The notes beneath the pieces were generated by a model that saw only the letters and a list, made by a program, of their open reading frames with translations, made no database searches and was not told where the DNA came from. The translations under genes and the position numbers were made by a program. Source: Linum tenue (taxonomy: Eukaryota > Streptophyta > Magnoliopsida > Malpighiales > Linaceae). From it: a stretch of DNA of 64,000 nt. This document shows positions 42,871 through 55,176 of this stretch, piece after piece (within the stretch, counting starts at the first letter, position 1; every line of letters starts with the position of its first letter). The stretch spans positions 16,864,001-16,928,000 of the forward strand of contig CAMGYJ010000011.1 of assembly GCA_946122785.1 (NCBI GenBank), given 5' to 3'.

Positions 42871-44640
42871 GATATTAGACTTTTATGCCCCCTTGTTGAG
42901 CTCTAGGTGGTTTGAGTCCATCAGAATCCTCTCATTGTCTTCTCACTAGGGGTGTCATTGGGGGTGGGAGAGCAGACGATGGTACTTGATCCAGTTTGAA
43001 TGAATCACCACCACCTACGTCACCGACATGTGTCCGAGATGGTTTTATATCTTGAATGGGCGGTTGAACTCCCTCATGTACAGCCAAGTCCCCATCACGG
43101 ATCTTGAAGGTGGGGGCCAAATTTTGGCCACAACTCCCATGTTGAGATGGCATTTGGCTTGTCCCCAATGTCGGTAAGGTTCCTTGCCATGTTAGACCAT
43201 TTTGACAACCAATGGAAGAAAGATTCTTAGTCCGTATAACACTGTTTAGTGGTGAATCTTTGCTATTTATTTGCAAAGTCCTTAGTTGAACCACAAATTT
43301 GTTTGAGACATCTATAATTCTATATACTCATAAAAATTTATCTAAGTCTTGCTCAAGTTTCCAAACCAATTATATAGACATGTATCCATCTAAGAAACGA
43401 GAGAATCATCGCGTTCAATGAGAGAATCACAATGTTTAATAAGAGAAATGTGGCATTTTCAGGTGAGAATTTAAACATAGGTTTGCCTTTTGGGATTCAA
43501 CCACACACTCCTCCATGAATTGACGGAGTGATGTGATGGCCACTGCTTCATCTATACTTGTCGTCAGTGCCAGAAGAGCCCTCATCCTGCCATTGTTTCC
43601 GGAAACAACATCCATTCGACCAACTTAGAAGTTGGTCACTTGATAAGAGGTGTCTGATTGATGATTTTTGGAATTAAACTAAATTAAATTTCTCTTATTC
43701 CTGTAGAGGTTCGACTAGAGCTCCAAACTATGACTATGGCTACATTTGCAGATAAATTATGAAACTTGATGTAGGTGTCAATTGTGTGGTTTTGGGAACC
43801 CATGTTCCTGTCGACTCCTCCTCTTATTTATTGGCATGGAGTTGTAACCGCCTTTGAGAACTACTTGCTTAATAACTTCCAAAAACTACTCCTCCCTTCT
43901 TTCTTAGACGTGTCTTCAAAAGTGAGATGAGTGGCAGTTGCTCCCTCAACTGCGTAGGCGTCTCTTTCTTGACGGGGTTAAAGTCTTGGTGCTTGCCTCC
44001 TCTCGGGCTCGGCCACTCCTCGCGACCATTATGGTTGTGTCTCTTGACCAATGTGGTCATTTCTCGCAACCAATGTGGTCGTCTCGAGGACTCAATCGCT
44101 TGGGCTTCAAAATATAGTAACATGAGACCCATTTTAAATAATATTAAAAACGACCTTACAAGATTATTAATTACCTTGTAACTCATCAATGTGGTACACA
44201 ATAAATTTAAATTGTAAACACTTACCTTCTAGGACTCAATCATTGGTTTTAGGGATCAGAAGTTTGTGATTGGCACTGCATTCTTCTCCAGGTTATCAAA
44301 CCCCAATAAAACGGAACACAAGCGATATTTTGTTTCCTTGAAGAACTAGGGGCTAGGGATCAGTTATCCTGAACTTGGGAGAGGAATGACCTAATTTAGT
44401 GGTTTGTGCCTTTGTGGCCGGCTTTATCGAGTTAGAAAGACTCTAAGTTAGGCACAATTTAGTATGGAATCCATTTCGGCTTAAATGAGCTTGCTAAAGG
44501 GGTCCAAATAAGTTCATAACTTTGAAAAATTAGTTGCTTCACCTTGCCTAGCATAACAGTCACGAGAAACATTTGTTTTCTTTCTCGGCCAATATATTAA
44601 GAGCTTAGATGATTTGTGCAAAGATTGCTCTCTCTTATTC
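42871..44640. other. Intergenic, no gene recognised
   Basis: A 120-residue minus-strand open frame (42932-43294) has no recognisable domain. The rest is moderately AT-rich, with no RNA gene or clear element end. Confidence 0.35.
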
Positions 44641-44649
44641 TAACTAGTT

Positions 44650-46215
44650 AAAACTTAGGCAAAATATACTTGTATAGCCAAAACTTTCATGTTGTGCCAA
44701 TAATAGCTAAATTTGGAGAAATACCACTTATAGCCACATTTTTAAAACTTATTGGACTAATTTAGTCATTTCCATCAAATACTTTAACACCGTCAACTAT
44801 TCCGTCAGTGAAGTAGACGTTAGGCTGATGTGGCTGCCACCTAAACGACACATCATGTCCACATAGATCGTACCATGCCACATGGCAGCCAAGTCACAAT
44901 TTAAAGTAAAAAACAAATTATGTCATTCCATTTAATTTAAAGATCTCTTCTCCATCTCCTTCTTCTTCCAAGACAAAAAAAATAAATAAGAAGAGAGATC
45001 TCTCCCCTTCATCTTCTTCTTTCCACCGTCACAAACCTTCCTACCGCCCTGAAAATCCGACCGCCGCCACCCTGAAAATCCCCCTCAGCCAGTTCTTCAT
45101 CCTCCCAAAACTCTCTCTACGAGCTCTCAATAATGAATACCCCACCCATATTCTTAAACCCCATACCCAAATCCTCCATCGCCTTTGCCCCTGAATCTAT
45201 CGCCCCTGAACCGGGCTGCCAGTAGATCCAATTTTGCCCCTGTTTCAGTCAAGGATCCCAGTTGGAGAACCCAGCGAGGAAGTACAGTCTTCGACCACTC
45301 TCTATTTCGAAACGCCCATGTTTCTCACCACCGTCGTCGTCAAAATATGAAATTATAGAACAAAGTTCTTGCCGACTATGGCGTCTACACTGCAATCTCG
45401 CCGATTCGGAACACTTAGATGAGTTCTTCATCTTGGAAAGCAGATATGGACGGCGCGGCAGAAGGGGTGGGAGTAGGCGACGACGATTGAACATGGATTT
45501 GAAGTAGGGGTTGAAGAAGAGGATGGGGCCACGGCGATTTGGACCTGACGGCGCCTGCTTCTCCATCTCCGCTCATTACTGTTACTGATGACGTGGTGAT
45601 TGAGGATGATGATTTGCAGAGGGTCGACAATTGGTTTTTTGTCGACGTATAGAGCAGTGGCGGGTGGGAGAGCATTGGATGGGGATTTTTTTAGGGGTTT
45701 AAATAATCTCGTCAAAGGAGGGTAGGTGCAGGGATTTGGGGTTCTTGGCTTTGAAAGGGAGAAGGGTTTGGGGTTCTTGGAGCAGTGAAGAATGGGGTCG
45801 ATGATGGAGCAGAGGGTAGGTGAAGAGATTTATTGGGTTTTTGGCTTTGAAGGAGAGAAGGTTTCGGGGTTCTTGGAGCAGTGGAGAATGGGGACGATGA
45901 TGGAGCATAGGGTAGGTGGAGAGATTTGTTTTTTTTTTTTTTTGGTTTTTTGGTTTTTGGTGCAAGTGGAGCTTTTTATTAAATGGTTTTTAATTATTTT
46001 TTTATTTTCATTAAATTTATTTTTATTTATTTTATATTAATCTATGTGGCAGTGTTGTTGATGAAATGTCGCCAAATAAGCAAAGTCGTTAGTCCAGTCA
46101 GCTTGTTAGCTGACACCGTTAAAGAATTGGACGGAAGTGGCTATAAGTGGTATTTCTCTAAAATTGGCTACTATTGACAAAAACGCGAAAGTTTTGGCTA
46201 TACAAGTATATTATG
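44650..46215. mobile_element. Mutator-like element with gene-like interior
   Basis: The left end (TTAGGCAAAATATACTTGTA near 44658) matches the reverse complement of the right end (...TATACAAGTATATTATGCCTAA, ending about 46219). Similarity runs about 100 bp inward, including AGAGAAATACCACTTATAGC. Subterminal GTTAGGCTGATGTGGC resembles that of the other Mutator elements here. The interior is GC-rich (45000-45720) with frames I do not recognise, followed by an about 97-bp tandem repeat (45723 and 45820; GGGGTTCTTGGAGCAGTG). A clean target duplication was not found, so the ends are approximate. Confidence 0.7.
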
Positions 46216-46855
46216 CCTAAAACTAATCACCATTAATTCCAAAGTTTCCAAAACGGATTGAAAAGGAGTTCCTCGTTGATTAGGATGATATCCTCATCTG
46301 GCTCAAGTTTTCATACCCAAGTTCTCGACCTTATGTATTTGTTGGCACTTGCCAGGTTGAACCTTAGTCAACTTGTGGAGATGGTACAATCACCTAAATG
46401 ATGACACATTTTCAAGTTCTACACTTTGTTTATGTATTTATTCTTTGGAGCTCTCTTTCCATAAAGCATTGTCCATAAGTGTTAAAGTAGTTGTAGTCTA
46501 CGGAGCTCACACAATCTCCATAATATAGTGTAACTTAATAGAGATTCTCTAAGAAAGACATCAACTACTCTTGTTAGAATTTTCTCCGAAAAGGTTTGAG
46601 TTATACCGAGGTGTAGTCATTCGAAAAGTTATAGAGGTTAATCAATTAACTAAAAAATTCAAACCAACACACCCCGCGACTAAAATAAGTTACGAGGAAT
46701 AACTTGGCTTTTATCGTCTTCAGTTAAACCGGTTCAAATTCGAAATAAAATTTTGGAAGAAATGAAATCGAACAAGGTTAAGTGGCATGATCAAAGAAAA
46801 TTGTGGATAGTACAAGGAAAATGGAAATTAAACTACATAAAATTTAATACGAAAG
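45812..46855. repeat. Tandem segmental duplication, copy A
   Basis: About 1.04 kb spanning the right part of the Mutator-like element and 640 bp of its flank. It recurs as copy B beyond 47847 with the same order and few differences. The junction is at AATACGAAAG/CAGAAGG (about 46855). Confidence 0.85.
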
Positions 46856-46872
46856 CAGAAGGTAGGTGGAGA

Positions 46873-47838
46873 TAGGGGTGTTAGTCGGTGCGGTTTCGGT
46901 TTAACCGCACCGAAATATCGGTTAACCGCAACCAAAATTGTCCCAAGATCACTAACCGAAACTGAAATCGATAGAGACTTCGGTTAACCGAAAACCGCAA
47001 ACATCGGTTTCGGTTTTCCCTTGCGGTTAACCGAAACCGCAGGTTCTGGTTCACTTTCTCGATTTTCTTTCAGAAACCGACCACCCAAAACCGAATTTCA
47101 ACCACCTTTTTTAATGATTCACCCTCAATTTTGAGTGACCTGCTTTTGTTTAAGCCTCTATAATCACACACCATAAAGTCATCTAAATCAATTGAACATA
47201 AAGCCTAAAGCAACCACACAATTCAACCACAACTCCACAACATAAAGTCTACATGCCCACAATTCAACAACAAGTCACAATCACAACAAGACACAAATAA
47301 CAAGTTCATTATCTCCAAATCATCAACCTAAATGATCCGAGGATCTCGCTCCAATTCATATAGCCCATAATCATCATTTACTCCAAGATCTTCATCTAGC
47401 CCATAGTCATCAACCTAAGGTTCACTCTATCGAGTGCAAAGGGGATTTAGAGAGGGGTGACTTTCGAGTTCTAACTCTTAAAAACATTTGAGACGCTTGA
47501 TGGAGGATTGTTTGCAATAGGTGAGAATTGGGATGTTTGGAATTGCAACTTTGATTGGTTTTGAATCTTACAACTTTTTCCTTTAGCCAAAGTAAAAAAC
47601 CATGTAGTTACACTAGTAGTCGGTTATCGGTTTTCTTATCGGTTAACCGCTAACCGATTAATCGGTTAGCGGTTAACCACTAACCGATTAATCGGTTAGC
47701 GGTTAACCACTAACCAAAATACTACTAACCGAAACCGAAATCAATAAGGAAGTAGCAGTTATCGGTTAACCACTAACCGACTTTATCGGTTCGGTTATCG
47801 GTTAAAACCGATAACCGACTAACCGTTTATCACCCCTA
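46873..47838. mobile_element. hAT-like non-autonomous element, 966 bp
   Basis: The ends are TAGGGGTGTTAGTCGG and the inverted ...TATCACCCCTA. A perfect 8-bp duplication GGTGGAGA flanks it (46865-46872 and 47839-47846), the hAT length. Both subterminal regions are dense arrays of CGGTTAACCG-type palindromic words. The middle is AT-rich with no protein. Confidence 0.92.
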
Positions 47839-47846
47839 GGTGGAGA

Positions 47847-49268
47847 GATTGATTGGGTTTTTGGCTTTGAAGGGGAGAAGGTTTTGGGGTTCTTGGAGCA
47901 GTGGAGAATGGGGACGATGATGGAGCATAGGGTAGGTGGAGAGATTGGGTTTTTTTTATTTTTGGTTTTTGGTGCAAGTGGAGCTTTTTATTAAATGGTT
48001 TTTAATTATTTTTTATTTTCATTAAATTTATTTTTTATTAATCTATGTGGCAGTGTTGTTGATGAAATGTCGCCAAATAAGCAAAGTCGTTAGTCTAGTC
48101 AGCTTGTTAGCTGACACCGTTAAAGAATTGGACGGAAGTAGCTATTAGTGGGATTTCTCTAAAATTGGCTACTATTGGCAAAAACGCGAAAGTTTTGACT
48201 ATACAAGTGTATTATGCCTAAAACTTATCACCTTCAATTCCAAAGTTTCCAAAACGGATTGAAAAGGAGTTCCTCGTTGATTAGGATGATATCCTCATCT
48301 GGCTCAAGTTTTCATACCCAAGTTCTCGACCTTATGTATTTGTTGGCACTTGCCAGGTTGAACCTTAGTCAACTTGTGGAGATGGTACAATCACCTAAAT
48401 GATGACACATTTTCAAGTTCTACACTTTGTTTATGTATTTATTCTTTGGAGCTCTCTTTCCATAAATTATTGTTCATAAGTGTTAAAGTAGTTGTAGGGG
48501 AAACAAATCCATTGTTTGGTGAAGGATTTGGTGAAGGATTTGGATCCATCATGGACTTTGTCCAAAATCCATTGTTTGCTTCATGCATTTAGGGGAAACA
48601 AATCCGTGGGTCCCACGAACTTTAAGAGACCAAATCCGTGGACCCCACAGATTTGAAAGTTCCACCTATTTAGGTGGGAATTGATCATGGACTTTGAAGT
48701 CCATCATTTTTTACCAACATACCCTTCATATTTGTTTTCTCTTCTTATATCATTAAGGGCAATAAAGGTAAATTACACTTCATACATACAAATTTAATAA
48801 ACAAAATCCATCATGAAATCCATCAAACAAACAATGGTGTTTATCAAATCCATAATGAACCTAAAACCCTCATTTATCCATGGTTTTTCAAAACCCAAAT
48901 TATATCAAAACCTTCATTTTTCAAATCCACGACGCAAACGAGCCCGTGTAACTTAATAGAGATTCTCTAAGAAAGACATCAACTACTCTTGTTAGAATTT
49001 TCTCTGAAAAGGTTTGAGCTATACCGAGGTGTAGTCATTCGAAAAGTTATAGAGCTTAATCAATTAACTAAAAAATTCAAACCAACACACGCCGCGACTA
49101 AAATAAAATAAGTTACGAGGAATAACTTGGCTTTTATCGTCTTTAGTTAAACAGGTTCAAATTTGAAATAAAATTTTGGAAGAAATGAAATCGAACAAGG
49201 GTTAAGTGGCATATGATCAAAGAAAATTGTGGATAGTACAAGGAAATGGAAATTAAACTACATAAAAT
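47847..49268. repeat. Tandem segmental duplication, copy B
   Basis: It repeats 45830-46855, interrupted by a 448-bp extra segment (48498-48945). It ends where copy A and copy B diverge, after AATACGAAAG. It lies just downstream of the PBL-type kinase gene. Confidence 0.85.
48498..48945. repeat. 448-bp insertion in copy B
   Basis: It begins GGGAAACAAATCCATTG and ends AACGCAAACGAGCCC-like sequence (GACGCAAACGAGCCC). Compared with copy A, about 40 bp of original sequence (46498-46538) is missing at the site. It has AAATCC / GGATTT words in both orientations, so it may be a MITE, but no target duplication is present. Confidence 0.55.
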
Positions 49269-49504
49269 TCAATACGAAAGACTTCCATTCCACATTTTGT
49301 GCTTCCCTACCAGCCATTTTTCTTTTTTCTCCTTCATCCTCATATTCAATTTTCCCTCATTTTCCCCCCTCTCCAGCCAATCCAACAAATCATCTTATCA
49401 ACATAAATATCATTTTTTTTTACTTTCTTCATTTCTCCAGTAGAGAGAGAAGAGACGCTCTCAAGATGGTTGTTGGTTTTGAAAACAATTAATTAAGTTA
49501 AAAC

Positions 49505-51416
49505 CTAAGAATTTTCACCGCTCGCCGACCCTTTGTGTTTCCCTTTCACCTTTTTACCGCCTTTTCGGCTGCTCATCGACCCTTTGTCCTTAATTTTTTT
49601 ACTGTTCCTCCGCCGCGAAGACCGGCCGCCGTCAATCTTCGCACCTTCCCCATCCCCATCGGTCGAGCCGACACGTTGACCTCCTTCCTCGTCATCGTAA
49701 CTGCTAGCGTCGCTGAAATCGGAACTCCTGTATTCCTCTTCGTCATCTTCCTCGGATTCGTCTCGTCCGGCATGGTGGTACTCATCATCGTCGTAATCGC
49801 TTCCGCTGTCGTCGTCGTCGGAGCTTCCCCTGCTCGATTTCTCTTCTGCTGGAGGAGGAGTCGACGGCGGAGGAATGTCTGATGGATTCGTGGAAAGGAA
49901 ACTTAGAGTCATAACCACATCGCTCATCAGAGGACGCGCTCCAGGCTCCTCCTGGAGGCACATGGCTGCAATTGCGACGGCTTGGTTCAAATCTTTCTCC
50001 GGGAATTGCTTCCTCAACAATGGGTCTGCCATGTCCGGAAATCTCTTTGGGTCTCTAAATATCGGTTGGGCCTGCAAAATATATACATGGAAGTCAGGGG
50101 ATACAGTATGGTAGTACATGCCCCTGAAACTAGTTTGTATCCCTTAATTAATTTTTTACTATGATGAATATTAATAGGAAACAAATTAAAATAAAAAAGT
50201 AGCAATTTTGTTGATTGCAATGATTACCCATTGAACAAGGTTTTGCTCGTCATTTGGTCTGGTGGTATCAATGGCTCTGCGCCCGGTGATGAGCTCTAAC
50301 AGAATGACTCCGAAGCTATAGACATCAGATTTGGAGGTGAGTTGGCCGACCCCAGAGTATTCAGGAGCAGAATAGCCATAGGTGCCCATTGCCCTGGATT
50401 GAATTGGGAACTTACTATCTCCATCAGGGCCAAAGCTTACCGATGCAAAATCTGAGAGTTTAGGGTTGAAATCATCATCCAACAAAATGTTGGAAGGCTT
50501 CAAGTCTCTATAGATAACAGGAGGATTCGCTTGGAGATGCAAGTAGGATAGACCTTCTGCAGTTCCATATGCTATCTTTAGTCTTGTAATCCAATCCATT
50601 GGCTTTTTCTCTGGCGTCATCTCTTAACAACATTCAATACCAAACAGAGATTCAAACTTTTGATGTTCAATATATTAAATGAAGTTGGCAGAAGAGAATT
50701 AAAGGTTAAAATATACCAAGGAGGTGAGTTTCAAGGGAGCCATTAGGTATATATTCAAACACCAAGAGCCTTTGATCTCCATCGGAGCAATATCCTATCA
50801 ATTGGACTAGGTTCTGATGCTTGAGGACACTAATGGTGTTCACCTCCGTCACAAAGTCTTTGCTTCCTTGAGAATGCTTGTCAAGTTGCTTCACAGCAAC
50901 CACCTAGCATTTATTCATTCATAGCATATCATATCAATAATTTATTATATATTATGAGGGTATGTAGGCGAGATTATAAGGACGAAAATTTGTTTTTCAA
51001 ACCTGGCCATTGGAAGCAAGTGTGCCCTTATAGACTCGTCCGAACCCACCTTCGCCCAAGAGGCATTCTTGTCGAAAGTTCTTAGTGGCAGTGGCAAGCT
51101 CGCGAAAGGTGAATGTTTGTGCCACACCACCATTGGGTGGTCCTCCTCCTCCTCCGACTTCCTCATCTCCGGGTTTTTGTTTCTTTGGCTCTACACAATA
51201 TGTAGGGGAAGGGGGAATCAAACAATGACGCACTAGTATGTTTTAAGAAATCATTTTTTCATTCTTATTGAAATTCAATGAATGAGTAAAAGAAAAAAAT
51301 GAATGCGAGGAAATGGCCTTACCAGCCTCAACAGGTTCTGAAGGAGGCGAGGCAATGTCCCTTTTGCTTGCAGATTTCCTACTCTTTTGAGACTGGAAAC
51401 AAGGGAAACAATTCAT
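49505..51416 (-). CDS. Receptor-like cytoplasmic kinase, subfamily VII (PBL25/26-like) with altered DFG
   Basis: Five exons join in frame: 51416-51323, 51190-51003, 50903-50717, 50622-50228 and 50071-49505, giving 476 residues. The N-terminus [16 protein letters not shown] has Cys residues suited to palmitoylation and resembles PBL25/26-type kinases, which act at the plasma membrane in immune and receptor signalling. The kinase domain runs from [14 protein letters not shown] to about residue 350: GEGGFG at 77-82, Lys99 in [12 protein letters not shown] with Asp196, then DFA (214-216) where DFG is expected, and SAPE at 241-244. The invariant Gly is replaced, and the activation segment ([12 protein letters not shown]) is unusual. 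The tail is strongly acidic ([12 protein letters not shown]) and ends in a Lys-rich stretch. Another ATG one codon upstream (51419) is equally usable. It may be a weak kinase or a pseudokinase. Confidence 0.9.
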
Positions 51417-52423
51417 CATCTGATTATGATGCCCTTTATGATCAAAGGGAAACACCAATCTTTTGAGGCTCCTCTCGGTTATAATACTCAATAATAATAG
51501 TTATTATTATTATTATGTAAATAGACGCAGGTGATTGTCACCAACCAGGACCCACAAACATAACAAAAATATTTGAATTTTTGTTTGTCAATTTCTTTCT
51601 TTCCCTTATGAAGTTTACATTGGCCAAAAGCATAGGAGGGCTCTGCTACAAACCCACCTCACCAAAGAACAGAATGAAAAAAAACAAGGTGGGAAGAAAT
51701 GGAAGAGAGAGAAAGAAGATATGAGATGGTAGAGAGAGAATTGGAAAGGTTGAGAATGATGGGGAGAAGAGGGCAGGAGAGGGCAGGGTCTCTTGAGACC
51801 CCGCGAGTAATGGGAAATCAAAGCGAAAGAAAGACAGAAGTATTTGGGAAAGATGGAATGCTCCTTTTCTTCTTCTTTTTAGCAAATAAGATTTTTTTGG
51901 AAGAGACTTCTCTCTATTTACTCTTTTTAGAAAAATATTAGGGGCGGTGAGGATTCTTTTTAACCATAGTTTCTCACCAAAATAACCATTTACAACCCTC
52001 TCTTTTTTCTCCCTCTCAAAAAAGATCAACTGACATTCTTAAAGGGATGTCTTACACAGCTTGGTTATGGTTGAGTTTTTTTTTCCAGAAAAAGGTTAGA
52101 AAAAGGTTGGGATTTGTTGGAGGGTTGATTGTGAGTTAGATTTGGTTATTGTGATGTACTACAAACTCCTCTCGTTCTTCATTTTCGTGAAGATTATTTT
52201 GTACAACACAAAAGGAAACTTAAATAGAGAACGTGTATTTTCATTCAATAAAAACTAAATAACAAATCATGTCTGCAAATAAAATTGAAATAATAGAAAT
52301 ATGAAACACGAATTAAGAGTAATTCCAACTTTTGCTTGCGCCACATGTGGTTGAGACTCATTTGGACGATGATGGCTTCTATTCGGCCTTTCTTCTTCAA
52401 TATTTTTATCATGAGGTGACCAA
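51417..52423. other. Kinase upstream region and intergenic
   Basis: The first few hundred bases should hold the promoter and leader of the minus-strand kinase; long GA/CT-rich runs (51690-51800) are present. No gene or element end was recognised beyond. Confidence 0.4.
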
Positions 52424-52880
52424 CTTGGATGGTCGGGTGGTTAACAAACACATATAAACAATTTAGTAATATATTATGCAAGAAAGAAAGAAACCCAAGT
52501 AACATATATATTCCGCTAGGCAATGTATAAAGTGGTGGGAAGTTGTGTGATGGCCAAAGAAACACAACCATTTCCTCTATGTTGACCTACGTGTACCAAA
52601 GGAAAAATGGGTTTCGGTAGTGGCCGATATAAGGGAATCCTCATTCTGCCACCTCCTTTTCCACCGTGTATTGATATGAGAAAAAAGGATTATGGTCGTT
52701 TGGGTGAAATAAAAGGAACCACTAACCAATCAATTGATAGGACGAAGAAGTTTGCTTTGCTTGTCCACGTGGGAGTGAGTTGGCTATTGAGAATAGTTGC
52801 TTGATATAATTATAAGGAAAAAATAATTTATAAAACACCCACCTCATGCATGTAATGAGCATTGCATGGCTGATGTTTAT
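52424..52880. repeat. Direct repeat, copy 1 (about 450 bp)
   Basis: It starts TGGATGGTCGGGTGGTTAAC and ends GCATTGCATGGCTGATG. It closely matches 54228-54680 in the same orientation. The two bracket about 1.35 kb, an LTR-like layout, but no primer site, polypurine tract or TG/CA border was established. Confidence 0.7.
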
Positions 52881-54227
52881 GCAAAATCAACATAAATTGC
52901 GCAAGCAATTATTGGAGAGTCATGCTAATCGTGGTTGATGGGATGCACCATCGTGGCAAGTGATCATGGAAAGCCGTGTCGATTATGACAGACAGACCAC
53001 ACCAATCTGGTGGGAAACCATGGAGAGTCGTGCCAACCGTGGTACACGAACCAAACCACTTCTTGCATGCGACCAATGCCAATCATTGCAGCCTTATGTT
53101 GTATGTTTAGTGTTGTCCGTGTATGAGTGATGAGGACAATAGTTTGGGTTATGCAACATCATAGGAGAATTTTGATATCAAGTATAAATGAGAGTTTAGG
53201 AGGGGTTACCATATAGTTTTTGAGTTTGTAAAAACTTTCACATACTTTTTTTCTCCATTGGATCATGAGAAGGGAAGAAGTTCCCATGCCAATTTGGTGA
53301 TGATGGATTCGAAAGAGATGGGAGGCAGAGTGGTGTAGGTGAAAAAGTAGATCTTTTTTCTCATAACGATGAATGTGTAGGGAATTGAACCATTGATCTT
53401 GTTGATGGAGGTGTACTTGCTGCCCCCTCGGTCTCATTGTCAATTATACCATATCTTGTTTCTCCACCATCTCTCCCAGTTGACCATGATGATTTGGATA
53501 TTTTCTCATCGGGCGGGGTGGACGCCGATTGTTGGTGGAAACTATTCATTAGACCACAATCTAGGTGCCAATTTGTTGATGTCAGTGCATCATTAGGTTG
53601 GTCATTGAAGGACTCAATGAGTCCTGTGGCTTACGGGTGGTCGACTGAGGAACCAGTGGGGGTTGAGCGCCCTCGGTTGTGAACAAAAGATGGGCACCGC
53701 TCAATCTTGGTTGGGAGATCCTCGATCCTTGGAAATATTAATTTGATAGATGTTTGGAATGGGATCTAAACAAATATCGACTTCAGATTGCAGATCTTTT
53801 GTGTCCATCCTGTCTTGTTGGATTGACGATTTGTTGGTATTAATCTCACTGGGCCCCATGATGGGCGCTAATTGTTGATGTTAAGTTTGGAGAAGCCTGC
53901 TTCAATGTGTTTGAGGTTCGGTGAGCGATGACCTTCCTGACCAACATCTTGCCACCAGCCTACGAGATGGACACCTGCAAAAAAAGACCCGTCGGTGGTG
54001 GTCAGAGGATGCCTGCTCCAAAGCTCAAGTCAGTATTGAGAGGAGAGTAACTGGGAGTGACGTATTGAGCCGACTCTAGAGAGATTTAGAGTTCAACCCG
54101 AAAATGAACTGTCAAGAAAGCATAAATGAGCGTCATGTTTATAAATATCTCCTACTTCTGACACGGGTGACATATAAAGAATAAAGTAATATAAAAAATG
54201 TATTTATCTCCCAACCAACCTGTAATG
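52881..54227. other. Sequence between the two direct repeats
   Basis: No intact protein. CATGGAAAGCCGTG / CATGGAGAGTCGTGCCAA words recur near 52970-53040. A plus-strand open stretch at 53390-53680 is not recognised. If the bracketing repeats are LTRs, this would be the internal region of a small non-autonomous retroelement. Confidence 0.35.
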
Positions 54228-54680
54228 GATGGTCGGGTGGTTAACAAACACACAACAAAAATTTAGTAATATATTATGCAAGAAAGAAAGAAACCCACTG
54301 AAACTTATATGTTCTGTTAGGCAAAGTATAAAGTGGTGGAAAGTTGTTTGATGGCCAAAGAAACACAATCCTTTCCTCTATGTTGACTTACGTGTAGCCA
54401 AACGGGAAATGGGTTTCGGTGGTGGCTGATATAAGGGAATCCTCATTTTTCCATCTCTTTTTCCATCGTGTATTGATACGGGAAAAATGATTATTGTAGT
54501 TTGAGTGAAATAAAAGGAACCACTAACCAACCAATTGAAGGACGAACTATTGTACCTTTCTTGTCCACTTGTGAGTGAGTTGGCTATTGAGAACGATTGC
54601 TTGATATAATTATAAGGAAAAACAATTTATAAAACACCCACCTCATGCATGTAATGAGCATTGCATGGCTGATGTGTACG
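54228..54680. repeat. Direct repeat, copy 2 (about 450 bp)
   Basis: Same content as the copy at 52424-52880, with scattered substitutions and small indels (for example ATATAAACAATTTAG against ACAACAAAAATTTAG). Confidence 0.7.
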
Positions 54681-54689
54681 TAGTTGGGT

Positions 54690-55038
54690 TCCTTTGGTGA
54701 GAAAATGCTAGCTTGCCACATCCCACTCTTGGTCAACGTGGAAGAGGAAGTTGAATTTTTGGGGTGTTTGATTAGGTGAGGAAACCAATGTCATTATTTA
54801 ACTTAAAAGACCTCCCATCCCGACAAGTACGGTGACCGATCTTGAACGGAATATGGTCGATACTACCAAGACGGGTGATGCGATTATGAATAGGTTGTCA
54901 ATGGCGGATGCGACAGCGCCCAATCCCAATAGCTAGGGTAACCATTGATGCGACGAGAAAGGGTCTCCTCGTAATCACGGTCCCTGTATGCAAGCCTCGT
55001 CGAGCTCGGTTCCTCGCAACCAGGCTCTGATACCAATT
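54690..55038 (-). pseudogene. Start of a degraded retroelement internal region
   Basis: It follows the LTR at 55039 on the minus strand and begins with the primer site (55024-55035). A 61-residue open frame (54884-55069) is present but not recognised. The rest of the element is gone or diverged, so only a 5' stub is left. Confidence 0.45.
55024..55035 (-). promoter_or_regulatory. Primer binding site, initiator Met-tRNA type
   Basis: The minus strand reads TGGTATCAGAGC, three bases inside the LTR end at 55039. This is the usual site of Ty1/copia elements. Confidence 0.85.
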
Positions 55039-55176
55039 TGTTGCGTATAAATTTTCTCAAATATGGCAAAAATAGCTAAATTGCCTCTACGAAAGATAAA
55101 AGCTGCGAAAAACTAATTTATTCTTTTTCTCGTGATAATAACTGCACCGTAAAGTACATATTTATAATAAAAACAA

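Noticed and set aside
46880..47830. CRISPR-like regular repeats (CGGTTAACCG)
   Set aside because: Irregular spacing, eukaryotic context and hAT termini with an 8-bp duplication explain them.
52607..52804. 65-residue plus-strand frame as a gene
   Set aside because: It lies within a direct repeat whose other copy (54420-54600) does not keep the frame.
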